The notes below the pieces were generated by a model, which searched no databases, was not told the origin of the DNA, and saw only the letters and a program-made list of their open reading frames with translations. Positions 8,331 through 17,470 of a stretch of DNA of 39,666 bases are shown in pieces; positions within the stretch are counted from its first letter, which is position 1, and each line of letters begins with the position of its first letter. The position numbers and the translations under genes are program-made. The stretch covers positions 1 through 39,666 of the forward strand of contig CALBSC010000093.1 of NCBI GenBank assembly GCA_937927685.1, read 5' to 3'. This DNA is from an uncultured Burkholderiales bacterium. Lineage in GTDB: Bacteria > Pseudomonadota > Gammaproteobacteria > Burkholderiales > Burkholderiaceae_C.

Positions 8331-9905
8331 TCAGTTGCCCGACAGCATGGCCAGCAGCGTGTCGAACATCTGCCGGTTGGTTTGAATCAGCTTGCTGGCC
8401 GCGTTGTACAGCTGCTGGTACTTGACCAGGTTGGCCGCCTCTTCATCCAGGTTCACGCCCGAGATGGCGTTCTTCTGGTCCGACAACACCTGGCTCATGG
8501 CCTCATTGGTCTTGTGGTTGTTGGTCCAGGTCGAGATCGTATTGGCGACACTGCTGGTGATGAACGTGACCGGTTGGGAGAACGTGGAGCGCAAGCCCTC
8601 GAGACTGTTCGCGGCCGTTGCCGTCACATTGGCGAACTGGCTGGCCGAAAAACTGGCCACCGACTTGAACAACCGGGCATCGAACTTCTGGTTCAGCAGG
8701 ACCTGCTCGACCTCACTCGAGTACTGGCTGCTGGCAGGATTGGCCTGATTGATCAACGCATCAAAACTCGCTGACTCCAGCAATGACCTCACAGACCGGT
8801 TGTTGGTTGTCTGCTCGGCACCGAGATCGGCAATCGCACTGCCCCCGCTGGTCGAGCCAAACCCGAAGATCGGGTTGATGACACCTGCGCCAGCGCCTGC
8901 CGACACGCTGTTGACCTGATTGACCAGTTCCAGCGACAACAAGTTGAGACTTTTTTGCAGGGTGGGCACAAAGTTCTGCACCAGCAAGGCATACGCACCG
9001 GCCTGGCCGTCCTTGAAAGCCGTGGGGCTCAAGGGCGTGACCTGCTGTCGCCCAGCAATTTGCAGGCTGCCACTTTGCTGGCCCACCTGTGGCCCCGCTG
9101 GAACGGCCAGATAGAGACTCACCGGCAAACTGTCATCCGGCGTGATGGTACTGGCCCCCGAGGCCTGACTGAACCGGTTGGCACGGGTACGATCCACCAA
9201 CTGCATGCCGTCCACCGAGTAGCTGGCCGTTGCGTCGGCATTGATGGTGGTGGCACCACCGATCAATTGCTGCAATTTAGTCGTGATGCGGTCTCGTTCA
9301 TCCAGCAAGTCGCCGGAGGGATAGGACACACCGGGTACGGTGGCCGCGTTGATGCGTACATTGATATCGGCCAGTTGTGGCGCCAGGGTGTTGGCCTGGT
9401 TCAGCACATCGGCCAGGCCCTGGCGAGCATCTTTCTCCAGGTTGCCCACCACGTCCGCCAGCCCGCGAATGCGGTCTCCCACCTGATTGGCCGCGCCCGC
9501 CAGGGCTTGCTGGTAGGCCTGGTTGCCCGGGTCATTGGCCAGCGAACCGGCCGCATTGAAGAACTGACCCAGGGCGGTGGCGATCGAAGCAGACGGATCC
9601 ACCAAGGTCGCATCCAGTGTGGCCACTGCCTGGGTCAAGGTGGCGGTGAAACTGGTCTTGCTTTGCTGCGACAGCAATTGGCCTTGCAACAAGGCATTGA
9701 AGTTGCGGGTGAATCCCTCGACAGAAAACGCTGTCCCCCCTGCCTCGATGGAGGACGGCGACATCGTCGAGATCTGCAGATTGGGATTACGACGGACATA
9801 CCCCGCCACATTCGAACCCGTGACGTTCTGCGACGTCGCCACCATACCGGCTTGCGCATACTGCAAGCCGGCCATGGCGCTGTCATAGATCGAGGCGGTG
9901 TTCAC
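8331..9905 (-). CDS. flgK: Hook-filament junction protein FlgK
   Basis: First junction protein (HAP1), 524 residues. The N-terminal rod/hook-type helix IYDSAMAGLQYAQAGMVATS with NVTGSNVAGYVRR, and the C-terminal segment SGVNLDEEAANLVKYQQLYNA, are diagnostic. The large middle is variable. The start codon is GTG at 9905 and no strong ribosome site is visible. It lies 30 bases after flgJ and 20 before flgL. Confidence 0.94.
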   Translation of the reverse strand: MNTASIYDSAMAGLQYAQAGMVATSQNVTGSNVAGYVRRNPNLQISTMSPSSIEAGGTAFSVEGFTRNFNALLQGQLLSQQSKTSFTATLTQAVATLDATLVDPSASIATALGQFFNAAGSLANDPGNQAYQQALAGAANQVGDRIRGLADVVGNLEKDARQGLADVLNQANTLAPQLADINVRINAATVPGVSYPSGDLLDERDRITTKLQQLIGGATTINADATASYSVDGMQLVDRTRANRFSQASGASTITPDDSLPVSLYLAVPAGPQVGQQSGSLQIAGRQQVTPLSPTAFKDGQAGAYALLVQNFVPTLQKSLNLLSLELVNQVNSVSAGAGAGVINPIFGFGSTSGGSAIADLGAEQTTNNRSVRSLLESASFDALINQANPASSQYSSEVEQVLLNQKFDARLFKSVASFSASQFANVTATAANSLEGLRSTFSQPVTFITSSVANTISTWTNNHKTNEAMSQVLSDQKNAISGVNLDEEAANLVKYQQLYNAASKLIQTNRQMFDTLLAMLSGN

Positions 9906-9935
9906 AGTGGGGACTCAGGTCGGTTGGGCTGGCAG

Positions 9936-10292
9936 TTACTTCACCGCAGCGGCTGATGGGTTTACGGCCGCCGCGCTCGAACCGATTAGGGCAGACTGCT
10001 GAATTTGACGCAGCATGAGGTCTGCCATGGACTTGCCAAAGCCCAGCCCCCCGGCTTGCACGATGTGCTTGGCCAGCTGGTCATCCGCTGACTCCTGGTA
10101 GGCCTTGCTCATGCTGTCGGCTTGTGGGGCAAACGGCGATTCACGCAGCTCACGCAGCATCTGACGGACCAGAATGCCCTCGAATTCCTGGGCATTTTTT
10201 TGAATTTTCTGGGTGGTGGTCGCATCAATACCGCCCAGGGCCTTCAGCCCAGGGGTAGTTGTGTTCAGGGCGCCAACGGACAGCGTGCTCAT
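9936..10292 (-). CDS. flgJ: Rod-binding protein FlgJ, single-domain form
   Basis: Periplasmic rod-cap/scaffold protein. The 118 residues match only the N-terminal rod-binding domain (KNAQEFEGILVRQMLRELRES and the GGxGFGKSMADLML-type end). The C-terminal glucosaminidase/muramidase domain of enteric and many proteobacterial FlgJ proteins is absent. The next gene begins 30 bases later, so nothing was split off. A separate wall hydrolase is therefore expected elsewhere. The ATG at 10292 overlaps the flgI stop by one base (TGATG). The domain loss is seen; its consequence is inferred. Confidence 0.92.
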   Translation of the reverse strand: MSTLSVGALNTTTPGLKALGGIDATTTQKIQKNAQEFEGILVRQMLRELRESPFAPQADSMSKAYQESADDQLAKHIVQAGGLGFGKSMADLMLRQIQQSALIGSSAAAVNPSAAAVK

Positions 10293-11404
10293 CAAATGAT
10301 CTCCAGCTCGGCTTTCAACGACCCCGAGGCTTTCATGGCCTGCAAAATCGCCATCAAGTCTTGCGGCGTGGCACCCAGCATGTTGAGGGCACGCACCACC
10401 TGGTCCAGCGAGGCGCCTTCATCCACTTTCACCAAACCGCCGGCGGGGCCCATGTCGATGCTGACGCGGTCGTTGCGTTGCACCATCGGACGACCGCCGA
10501 AGCTGCCCGGCGCAGGTTGCACCACCTGGTTATTGGACTGCACCTTGACGGTCAAATTGCCATGGGTCACGGCAAAGGGGGCCAGTTGCACCGCCTGGTT
10601 CATCACCACGGATCCGGTGCGTGCATTAATCACCACCTTGGCGGCGTCTGCCACCGAGGCCACATCCAGCTCCATCAGGTCGGCCATGATGTTCATGCGC
10701 TCAACCGGGTCTTGCGGGACACGCACCAGCAGATTGCGTGCATCCACGGGAATCACCCCCTGAGGACCGACCAAACGTGCAATCGACTCGATGGCACGGC
10801 GTGTCTGCGCGAAATCCGCCTTGCGGAAATTCAGTTCCACCACCGGGCCCGTGTCGGCCTCGGGGGCAGCTTGCTCGACGTAAGCGCCCGACGGCACACG
10901 GCCTGAGGCCAGCTGGTTGATGCTGGTACGGGCAAACGGCGTGGAGGCAGCGGCACCCGGAATCACCACCGATCCTTGGGCCTGGGCATAGATCTGACCA
11001 TTGGCAGCGCGCAGGGGGGTCATGAGCAATGTGCCGCCCTTGAGGCTGCGCGCATTGCCCAGCGCCGACACCGTCACGTCGAGCAGTTGCCCCGGGCGTG
11101 CCAGCGCCGGCAGCTCGGCCGTGATCATCACCGTGGCGACGTTGCGCATTTGCAAGTTCTGGCTGGAGGGCAGCGTCACCCCGAGGGCCGACAACATGTT
11201 GGTGATGCTTTGACCCGTCATGGGGTTGAGCGCACTGTTTTCACCGGTGCCGTCGAGTCCCACCACCAGACCGTAGCCGATCAACTGGTTGCCACGCTGG
11301 CCTGCAATGGTGGCCATGTCCTTGATGCGTTCGGCCTGGGCGCTGAACACGCTGACACAGCACACCACGGTCAGCACGGATTTAAGCAAACGGAGCATCT
11401 TCAT
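10292..11404 (-). CDS. flgI: Flagellar P-ring protein FlgI
   Basis: Periplasmic P-ring subunit of 370 residues. A signal peptide is visible (MKMLRLLKSVLTVVCCVSVFSAQA), followed by the family start ERIKDMATIAGQRGNQLIGYGLVVGLDGTGE. The C-terminal GASLDQVVRALNMLGATPQDLMAILQAM segment is also typical. Length is normal. It has an AAGGAG ribosome site ahead of the ATG at 11404, 11 bases after flgH. Confidence 0.96.
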   Translation of the reverse strand: MKMLRLLKSVLTVVCCVSVFSAQAERIKDMATIAGQRGNQLIGYGLVVGLDGTGENSALNPMTGQSITNMLSALGVTLPSSQNLQMRNVATVMITAELPALARPGQLLDVTVSALGNARSLKGGTLLMTPLRAANGQIYAQAQGSVVIPGAAASTPFARTSINQLASGRVPSGAYVEQAAPEADTGPVVELNFRKADFAQTRRAIESIARLVGPQGVIPVDARNLLVRVPQDPVERMNIMADLMELDVASVADAAKVVINARTGSVVMNQAVQLAPFAVTHGNLTVKVQSNNQVVQPAPGSFGGRPMVQRNDRVSIDMGPAGGLVKVDEGASLDQVVRALNMLGATPQDLMAILQAMKASGSLKAELEII

Positions 11405-11415
11405 GGCTCACTCCT

Positions 11416-12129
11416 TCATTGCGGCGCATAGCGCATGAACAGCTGGGTGAACCAGCCCGGACGCTGGACCTCATCGGTCACACCGGCGCCCCGGTATTCG
11501 ATGCGGGCATCGGCCACCATGGATGAGGGGATGCTGCCGCCCTGGATATTCTGGGGCATCACCACGCCGCTGAAACGGATGATTTCCTCTTCAGCACCGA
11601 CAGCCAGACGTTTTTCGCCAGCCACCACCAGGTTGCCGTTGGTCAGCACGTCGGTCACGGTCACGGTGATCATGCCGCTGAATTCGTTCGAGGCGCTGGA
11701 GCCGCCCTTGCTGTCGAAGTTGGTGAGGCCCGAGGTGTTGGCGCCCAGGCGCGCATCACGGGAGTTGTTGGCGCCGCTGCTGCCCACGGAGGCACCCAGG
11801 TTGAGCGCGCCCGACATGGCATTGTTGGAGTTGCGACTGGCTTGCGTGCCGCCCAGTTTGCTGGCACGCGTGGTCTCGTTGAGGATCACCATCAGGGTAT
11901 CGCCCACGCGGCCGGCGCGGCGATCTTCGAACAGTCCACGGCTGCTGGGCGCTTGCAGTTGCGACACCGGCACCAGGCTGCCCTTGCTGGCGGTGCGGTT
12001 GTCCGGTGCGGGGCGGGCAGAGGTGTCGGTCCGGACCAGCGAAGGCAGGTTGGCCGAATTTTGCGCAGAGGGCGCGGCACAACCGGCCAACAGAGCCAGG
12101 ACGGATACGCTAATGAGCAGGGCTTTCAT
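11416..12129 (-). CDS. flgH: Flagellar L-ring lipoprotein FlgH
   Basis: Outer-membrane L-ring subunit, 237 residues. The lipoprotein signal has a lipobox LLAGC near residue 16, then the family blocks LFEDRRAGRVGDTLMVILNETTRASK, FSGMITVTVTDVLTNGNLVVAGEK and a C-terminal VADARIEYRG. The ATG at 12129 overlaps the flgG stop by one base (TGATG); a GTG at 12132 is the alternative. An L-ring confirms a two-membrane envelope. Confidence 0.95.
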   Translation of the reverse strand: MKALLISVSVLALLAGCAAPSAQNSANLPSLVRTDTSARPAPDNRTASKGSLVPVSQLQAPSSRGLFEDRRAGRVGDTLMVILNETTRASKLGGTQASRNSNNAMSGALNLGASVGSSGANNSRDARLGANTSGLTNFDSKGGSSASNEFSGMITVTVTDVLTNGNLVVAGEKRLAVGAEEEIIRFSGVVMPQNIQGGSIPSSMVADARIEYRGAGVTDEVQRPGWFTQLFMRYAPQ

Positions 12130-12935
12130 CACAGTTGCCCCAGTTTCTGCAGCATCTGGTCGGAAGCGGACACCGACTTGGCCGTGATCTCGTAGGCACG
12201 TTGAGCGGCGATCAGCGCCACCAGTTCTTCTGCCACGTTCACGTTCGATTGCTCGGTGTAGTACTGCGTCACTGCACCCAGTCCGTTTTGGCCGGGCGTC
12301 CCGCTCACCGGGGCGCCGGAAGCCGGGGTCTGGGTGTAAATGCCGGCGCCGCTCGAGGCCAGGCCGTTCGGGTTGACGAAGTTCACCACCTGAATGCGAC
12401 CGGCATTGATCGGCGAAATCGTGTTACCCATGTAGTAGCTCACGGAGCCGTCATTGGCCACCTGGATGGACGTGGCGCCATCGGCAATCTGGATGTAGCC
12501 GCCGCCGTCCTTGAGCAATTTCTGGTTGTTGGCGTTCACCACGTAGCCATTGATGTCACGCATGAAGTTGCCCGAGCGGGTGTACCCATAGCTGCTTTGC
12601 GCGCCGGCGGCCGTCATGTCCACCACGAAAAATCCGTTCCCGCTGATCGCCATGTCCAGCGGGTTGTCCGAGTGCACCATGGCACCGGCCGTGTGGATGC
12701 GCTGCGTCGACGAGATATGCGAGCCATTGCCGGCCTGCAAGCCAACCGGAACCGGATCGCCACTGGGTGACATCAGACCCGGCTCGCGCAGGTTCTGGTA
12801 CATCAGGTCTTCAAAGACGGGGCGCACCCGCTTGAAAGCGGTGGTCGAGACGTTGGCCAGGTTGTTCGAGACCGTGTCCAGGTTGGACTGCTGGGCATCG
12901 AGGCCGGTTTTGGAAATCCACAGAGAACGCAACAT
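12129..12935 (-). CDS. flgG: Distal rod protein FlgG
   Basis: Distal rod subunit of 268 residues, exported by the flagellar system. The N-terminus LWISKTGLDAQQSNLDTVSNNLANVSTTAFKR is the hallmark FlgG start. The C-terminus SNVNVAEELVALIAAQRAYE closes the D0 coiled coil. Length is normal (about 260). It is coupled to flgH by a TGATG overlap and preceded by flgF. Confidence 0.96.
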   Translation of the reverse strand: MLRSLWISKTGLDAQQSNLDTVSNNLANVSTTAFKRVRPVFEDLMYQNLREPGLMSPSGDPVPVGLQAGNGSHISSTQRIHTAGAMVHSDNPLDMAISGNGFFVVDMTAAGAQSSYGYTRSGNFMRDINGYVVNANNQKLLKDGGGYIQIADGATSIQVANDGSVSYYMGNTISPINAGRIQVVNFVNPNGLASSGAGIYTQTPASGAPVSGTPGQNGLGAVTQYYTEQSNVNVAEELVALIAAQRAYEITAKSVSASDQMLQKLGQL

Positions 12936-12953
12936 ATCGATTCCTTCAGCGCA

Positions 12954-13697
12954 TCAGGCGCGTGCCAGACTCATCAACGAGCCCGCCGTTTTGGCGTTTT
13001 GCTCAGCCACTTGCACCATGCGCAAGTTGAGGTCAAACAGGCGGTTTTGCTTGATCATCTCGACCATGGCCGCCGCCACGTTCACGTTGCTCGATTCCAG
13101 AGCACCTTGTTGAACACGCACCTCTTCACTCGGCTCTTCGGGGCCTGTTGGCGCGGTGAACAGACCATCACCTTCACGCACCAGGGTGTGCGGCGCCGGG
13201 TTGACCAGTTTCAGGCGGCCAATCAGCGTCGCCTCGAAGTCACCGGGCATGCGGGCCAGCACGCGACCGTCTTGCTGGATCTGGATGTCGGCCGCATCCA
13301 TGTCGGTCACGATCGGGCCATCCACGCCCATCACCTTCAATCCACCCGGTCCGCGCAGCGTCCCGTCCTGGTCCAGCAGGAACTTGCCCGAGCGGGTGTA
13401 GCCCTCCGTGCCGTCGTTGCGCTGCAAGACGAAGAATCCCTTTTCACGGATAGCCACATCCAGGGGGTGTCCGGTCGTGGAGACCGGGCCCGCTGCAAAA
13501 TTTGACCCCGGCGTGGAATCCACCACGAAAGAGCGGGAGTCGGCACTGACACCCTGAATGGGCACGCCACGGAACATCGACACCATCTCGCGGAAGCCCG
13601 GCGTCTGCGCATTGGCCAGGTTGTGTGAGGTATTCCCCAACTGGCCCATGGCGTGCTTGGCCCCGGTCATGGCGGTGTAGATGAATCTATCGAGCAT
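12954..13697 (-). CDS. flgF: Proximal rod protein FlgF
   Basis: Rod subunit of 247 residues. The N-terminus MLDRFIYTAMTGAKHAMGQL with NTSHNLANAQTPGFRE and the C-terminus ESSNVNVAAAMVEMIKQNR are typical of FlgF. It stands between flgE and flgG, the standard order, with gaps of 34 and 18 bases. Confidence 0.95.
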   Translation of the reverse strand: MLDRFIYTAMTGAKHAMGQLGNTSHNLANAQTPGFREMVSMFRGVPIQGVSADSRSFVVDSTPGSNFAAGPVSTTGHPLDVAIREKGFFVLQRNDGTEGYTRSGKFLLDQDGTLRGPGGLKVMGVDGPIVTDMDAADIQIQQDGRVLARMPGDFEATLIGRLKLVNPAPHTLVREGDGLFTAPTGPEEPSEEVRVQQGALESSNVNVAAAMVEMIKQNRLFDLNLRMVQVAEQNAKTAGSLMSLARA

Positions 13698-13731
13698 GGT
13701 GCACCTGTTTCAAGCGTTCAGTTCCGGATCA

Positions 13732-15825
13732 TCAGCTGATCATCTGCAGGGTGTCACGCATGACCTGGTCGACCGCCTTCATCGACTGCGAGTTGGCCGA
13801 GTAGGTACGCTGCAGGATCATCAGGCGAACCAGTTCGCTGGAGAGGTCGACGTTGGAACTCTCCAGCGCCTGCGACTTGATCTCGCCGAATTCGCCGGTG
13901 CCGGGGTGACCCACCAACACGCCTTCGGCCGAATCCTCCGTGCCCGATGCGACGGTGGCAGAGAATGCGTTTTTGCCCACCGGTGCGAGTTGCTCAAAGG
14001 CATCAAAGTGCACCAGCGCGATCTGGCCCGCGTAGCGCACCTTGCCGTTGCCATACACACCGGCAATGCGGCCCTGGCTGTCAACGGTCACATCCGTCAG
14101 TTTGGACATGGGTTGGCCGTTTTGCACGCTCTGGGTCATCTGGAACGCGCTGGACTGCAGGCTCGTGTTGGTGAGGTCCAGATCGAACACCAGGTTGCTC
14201 AGGCCACCGGCTGCATTGGAAAAATTGGTGGTCAGCGTGGTCTTGGTGCTAAAGGTCGGGTTGCCCGACTGGGGGTCCGGCACCAGCGCATCCAGGTTCT
14301 TGCCACCGATGAACATGAGTTCGGCGACCGCGGTGTAGCCCAGCGAGTTGCCCGTGTTCGAGGTGATCGACTTGGAGGCGTAGTTGTTGGGCGCATCGTC
14401 ACGGTTGAAGAAGCGGCCATCGACCGAAGCGAACACCTCGACATGAGCCTTGGTGGTGGTCAGCGATTGACCGCCCCCGGGCTGGTTGCTGTTGCCCTGG
14501 ACCGTGATTTCAGTGCCATCCGGGGTGATCATCGTCATGTTCAAGGGCATGGAGAAACTGACTTTGTCTCCATTGGTGACTGAAACGCTGGTGGAGGCCG
14601 TGACTGTCGTGGTGGTCACGCCACCCGCGGGCAGGGTCACAGAGCTGACGGTCGCACCGGTATCCACCCCGTTCAAATAGATGTGCATGCCGGCGGCAGG
14701 GGCAATCGTCGACGCATTGGTGAAGGTCAATGACGCACTGTTGGCGGTTGCTGCTGCCGTGTAGGCCGTCTCAGGATAAAAGCTCACCTGGGCGCCTTTG
14801 GGAACGGTGATAGCGCTCGAGGAGGTGATGCTGCTTGCGGTGGTCGGAGTAACCACCTTGGCACCGGTATCCACACCGTTTACAAAGATACGCATGCCTG
14901 TCTGGGGAACGGTGGCAACACCACCGCTCACGGTCAGGTTGTTGATCGTCAAGGCTGTTGCATTGGTGGTGTCAGCCGTGGCCAATCCGTTGATGGCGGG
15001 TGCCGTGTCCACGCGGAGAACGGATTTCGGGTTGAGCACAACCTGCGTGGCCTGTCCCGTGTTGGGCAAGGCAGACTGACTGGGCGTGTAGGCGTAACCA
15101 TCCGTGTTGGCCTTGATGGTCAGCTTTCCATCTTCGACACGACGGTAATACACCTCGAGCGTATGAGGATTGCCTTCGTTGTCAAAAATCGTCTGGGTCG
15201 TCTTGTGGTTGAAGGTGCTTTGACGGGGGTCGAACTGGATGCCACCGCTTTGCGTGAACGCATTTTCGGTGGAGTCCAGGATGGCGCTGAGACTGGACTG
15301 GGTGGTCTTGTTGCCCACCAGATTAGCTTCAGGCATCATGATCCGGCCTGCCTTGTTGCCCGGCCCATAGATGTCATCCGTCAGCGTGCCATCCACCGTG
15401 GTCTGGTACCCGGTGAGGTACATCCCGTTCTCGTTGACGATATAGCCTTCCTTGTTCACGCTGAACTGACCGTTGCGGGTGTAGTAAAGGGCAGACGGGT
15501 CAACGCGGGAAGTACCCACATCGGTGGAAATTCCCGAGGGCGACAGCAGGCGGAACATGCCCTTGCCTGAAATCGCCAGGTCCAGCGGATTGGCCGAGGT
15601 GGTCAGCGTGCCCTGGATCATCGGGCGGCGCACCGACAGGTTCTGAGCACCCATGCCGGCCCGCGCCACGTCGGTGGAGCTGGCCGCCTTCATGAACTGG
15701 TCGGCAAACACCCACTGGCCGGCCTTGTAGCCCACCGTGTTGGCGTTGGCAATGTTGTTGCTCACCGTATCGATGGCATGGGAGACATTGTCCAGACCGG
15801 AAAATGCAACGTTGTAATTTGACAT
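13732..15825 (-). CDS. flgE: Flagellar hook protein FlgE, enlarged
   Basis: Hook subunit. The conserved ends are clear: YNVAFSGLDNVSHAIDTVSNNIANANTVGYK at the N-terminus and LESSNVDLSSELVRLMILQRTYSANSQ at the C-terminus. At 697 residues it is far longer than the roughly 400 of enteric FlgE. Part of the extra length is a pair of related modules of about 69 residues (around 300-368 and 369-437), each with a G-M-x-I-x-x-NGVDTGA core and a KVSF or QVSF end. The added mass should lie on the hook surface, in the variable domains. GAGG precedes the ATG. The unusually long FliK in this cluster may go with it. Confidence 0.95.
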   Translation of the reverse strand: MSNYNVAFSGLDNVSHAIDTVSNNIANANTVGYKAGQWVFADQFMKAASSTDVARAGMGAQNLSVRRPMIQGTLTTSANPLDLAISGKGMFRLLSPSGISTDVGTSRVDPSALYYTRNGQFSVNKEGYIVNENGMYLTGYQTTVDGTLTDDIYGPGNKAGRIMMPEANLVGNKTTQSSLSAILDSTENAFTQSGGIQFDPRQSTFNHKTTQTIFDNEGNPHTLEVYYRRVEDGKLTIKANTDGYAYTPSQSALPNTGQATQVVLNPKSVLRVDTAPAINGLATADTTNATALTINNLTVSGGVATVPQTGMRIFVNGVDTGAKVVTPTTASSITSSSAITVPKGAQVSFYPETAYTAAATANSASLTFTNASTIAPAAGMHIYLNGVDTGATVSSVTLPAGGVTTTTVTASTSVSVTNGDKVSFSMPLNMTMITPDGTEITVQGNSNQPGGGQSLTTTKAHVEVFASVDGRFFNRDDAPNNYASKSITSNTGNSLGYTAVAELMFIGGKNLDALVPDPQSGNPTFSTKTTLTTNFSNAAGGLSNLVFDLDLTNTSLQSSAFQMTQSVQNGQPMSKLTDVTVDSQGRIAGVYGNGKVRYAGQIALVHFDAFEQLAPVGKNAFSATVASGTEDSAEGVLVGHPGTGEFGEIKSQALESSNVDLSSELVRLMILQRTYSANSQSMKAVDQVMRDTLQMIS
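14560..14990 (-). repeat. Tandem domain repeat inside flgE
   Basis: Two diverged units of about 207 bp. The best-conserved part encodes NGVDTGA and aligns at 14654 and 14861 (a 207-bp offset, in frame). On the plus strand both copies read GCACCGGTATCCAC. It looks like an in-frame duplication of one variable surface module of the hook protein. Confidence 0.7.
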
Positions 15826-15858
15826 GTCAGCTTCCTCGAAAAATTAATCAACAACGGA

Positions 15859-16536
15859 TCAAACCAAAACCCACTTGAGAATGTCCGTGGTCAGCACCTT
15901 GCGACCATCGGTCAATCCCGCTTTCAAATCAGTGCCTTCAACACCCACGCTGGCGACCTGCGCACCCACATAGGTGCTGGGCGTCACGTCCTTGCCCTGC
16001 AGGTCCTTGGCCGAGAGTTGCAGCTTGTAAGCACCCGAGGCCACCTGGTTGCCCTGGCTGTCACGGCCATCCCAGAAGAAATCGGTCACGCCCGTGCTGG
16101 CAGGACCCAGGTCCAGGGTGTCGATGATCTGGCCGCTGGGGTCCGTGATGGTGGCTTTGAGCGATGCCACGGCATCGTTCAATTTGGCGGCCATGGAAAC
16201 CGGCTGACCCGTGAAGTACACATCACTGCCGGCCGCCAGCGCCGTCTTGCCCACGCTGCCCGAGAGGTTCATGAAGTTGGCCGCCTGCATCTGCGCCATG
16301 AGTGACCCCATGGTGGTGTTCAGTTTGTTCACGCCGTCCACCATGTTGAGTTGCGCCAACTGGGAGGTCATCTGCGCGTTGTCCATGGGGTTGAGCGGGT
16401 CCTGGTTCTGCAACTGGACGGTCAGCATCTTCAGGAAGTTCTGCGCCATGTCCTTGGTGGACGTGGCATCCGTCGAACTGCTTTTGGCAGCAGCGCTCGG
16501 GTCATACAGGCGGATATCGTTGATGGAGGTGGTCAT
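15859..16536 (-). CDS. flgD: Hook-capping protein FlgD
   Basis: Scaffold that caps the growing hook and is needed for FlgE assembly, 225 residues. The conserved N-terminal motif FLKMLTVQLQNQDPLNPMD with QMTSQLAQLNMVDGVNKLN is present, followed by a FlgD Ig-like/tudor C-terminal region (DGRDSQGNQVASGAYKLQL). It lies directly upstream of flgE, with 33 bases between. Confidence 0.95.
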   Translation of the reverse strand: MTTSINDIRLYDPSAAAKSSSTDATSTKDMAQNFLKMLTVQLQNQDPLNPMDNAQMTSQLAQLNMVDGVNKLNTTMGSLMAQMQAANFMNLSGSVGKTALAAGSDVYFTGQPVSMAAKLNDAVASLKATITDPSGQIIDTLDLGPASTGVTDFFWDGRDSQGNQVASGAYKLQLSAKDLQGKDVTPSTYVGAQVASVGVEGTDLKAGLTDGRKVLTTDILKWVLV

Positions 16537-16558
16537 GGCTGTCTCGATTCAATTCGGC

Positions 16559-16963
16559 TTATTTGCCCAGGTCCAGAGTCTTGAGCATCAACTGGCGGGT
16601 GGTGTTCATCAGGTCGACGTTCAGCTGGTACGCGCGTGAGGCCGACACCATGTCCACCATCTGTTCGGCCGGGTTGACATTGGGCATGGTCACGTAGCCA
16701 CGCTCGTCTGCCATCGGGTGACCGGGGCGATATTCCATGCGCGGGGCCGCATCGCTTTCAACAATGCGCGAAACCGTCACCCCTGCGCCCACCGAGTCAC
16801 GGCGCGGCAGCGACTTGAATACCACGTGACGGGCACGATACGGCTGCCCGTCCGCACTGACCGCTGTTTCAGCGTTGGCCACGTTGGAGGCGATCAGGTT
16901 GAGTCGCACCGACTGCGCCACCAGACCGGTGGTGCCAATGTCAAAAGTCCCCAGCAAGCTCAT
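16559..16963 (-). CDS. flgC: Proximal rod protein FlgC
   Basis: Rod subunit of 134 residues. The family pattern FDIGTTGLVAQSVRLNLIASNVANAET at the start and VNPAEQMVDMVSASRAYQLNVDLMNTTRQLM at the end is complete. Its ATG overlaps the flgB stop by four bases (ATGA). flgD follows after 22 bases. Confidence 0.96.
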   Translation of the reverse strand: MSLLGTFDIGTTGLVAQSVRLNLIASNVANAETAVSADGQPYRARHVVFKSLPRRDSVGAGVTVSRIVESDAAPRMEYRPGHPMADERGYVTMPNVNPAEQMVDMVSASRAYQLNVDLMNTTRQLMLKTLDLGK

Positions 16964-17391
16964 AGTGCTTGCCCCGTGATGGAGGACAGACGCGTTTTGA
17001 GCGTCGAGCCCAGAAAGCTCAGCGAGGCCTCGGTCATCATGGCGTTCTTCACGAAATGACCGCGTTCGATGTCCGGGTCCACCGTGTTGCCATCGGCAGA
17101 GGGCTGCACCGGCACGCGAAAGAGTTGCTGCGGGCCTGTGGCCGTGGTTTTACCGGCGATGTGCATCTGGTGCGTCAGGTCCATGCCCAGGCTGTTCTTG
17201 GGCAGCAGGCCTTGAAGGTGCATCTGCAGGGCCTGCGGGAAGTCGATATCGCGGGCCTTGAAGTTGGGGGTGTCCGCATTGACCAGGTTGGCACTCAGCA
17301 GCTCATGGCGATAGGTGCGCAACTTCATGGCGGTTTCACCAAACTGCAGCGGATCAAAGCGGGGAGCGGCGTTCATGTTGAGGTCATTCAC
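16960..17391 (-). CDS. flgB: Proximal rod protein FlgB
   Basis: Rod subunit of 143 residues and first gene of the 13-gene flgB-motB operon. LRTYRHELLSANLVNADTPNFKARDIDF is the family signature. The ATG at 17391 is only about a dozen bases after the predicted sigma-54 start. A second ATG at 17376 would drop five residues. Neither has an obvious ribosome site. Confidence 0.94.
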   Translation of the reverse strand: MNDLNMNAAPRFDPLQFGETAMKLRTYRHELLSANLVNADTPNFKARDIDFPQALQMHLQGLLPKNSLGMDLTHQMHIAGKTTATGPQQLFRVPVQPSADGNTVDPDIERGHFVKNAMMTEASLSFLGSTLKTRLSSITGQAL

Positions 17392-17411
17392 GGTTCTGTG
17401 TCGACTTACTA

Positions 17412-17429
17412 TCGCAAGCCGCGTGCCAC
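17412..17429 (-). promoter_or_regulatory. Sigma-54 promoter of the flgB-motB operon
   Basis: On the minus strand TGGCACG-CGGC-TTGCG fits the sigma-54 consensus with exact GG/GC spacing (TGGCAC at 17428-17423, TTGC ending at 17414). The predicted start is near 17403, immediately ahead of flgB. It gives the rod-hook operon RpoN control, like flagellin 1. Confidence 0.75.
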
Positions 17430-17470
17430 CGTGCGAAAGCCCACTTTTCGGGGTTTAACACCTGTTTCTG

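Noticed and set aside
8955..9956. Plus-strand open frame of 333 codons over flgK
   Set aside because: Shadow of flgK; Gly/Arg/His-rich with no domain.
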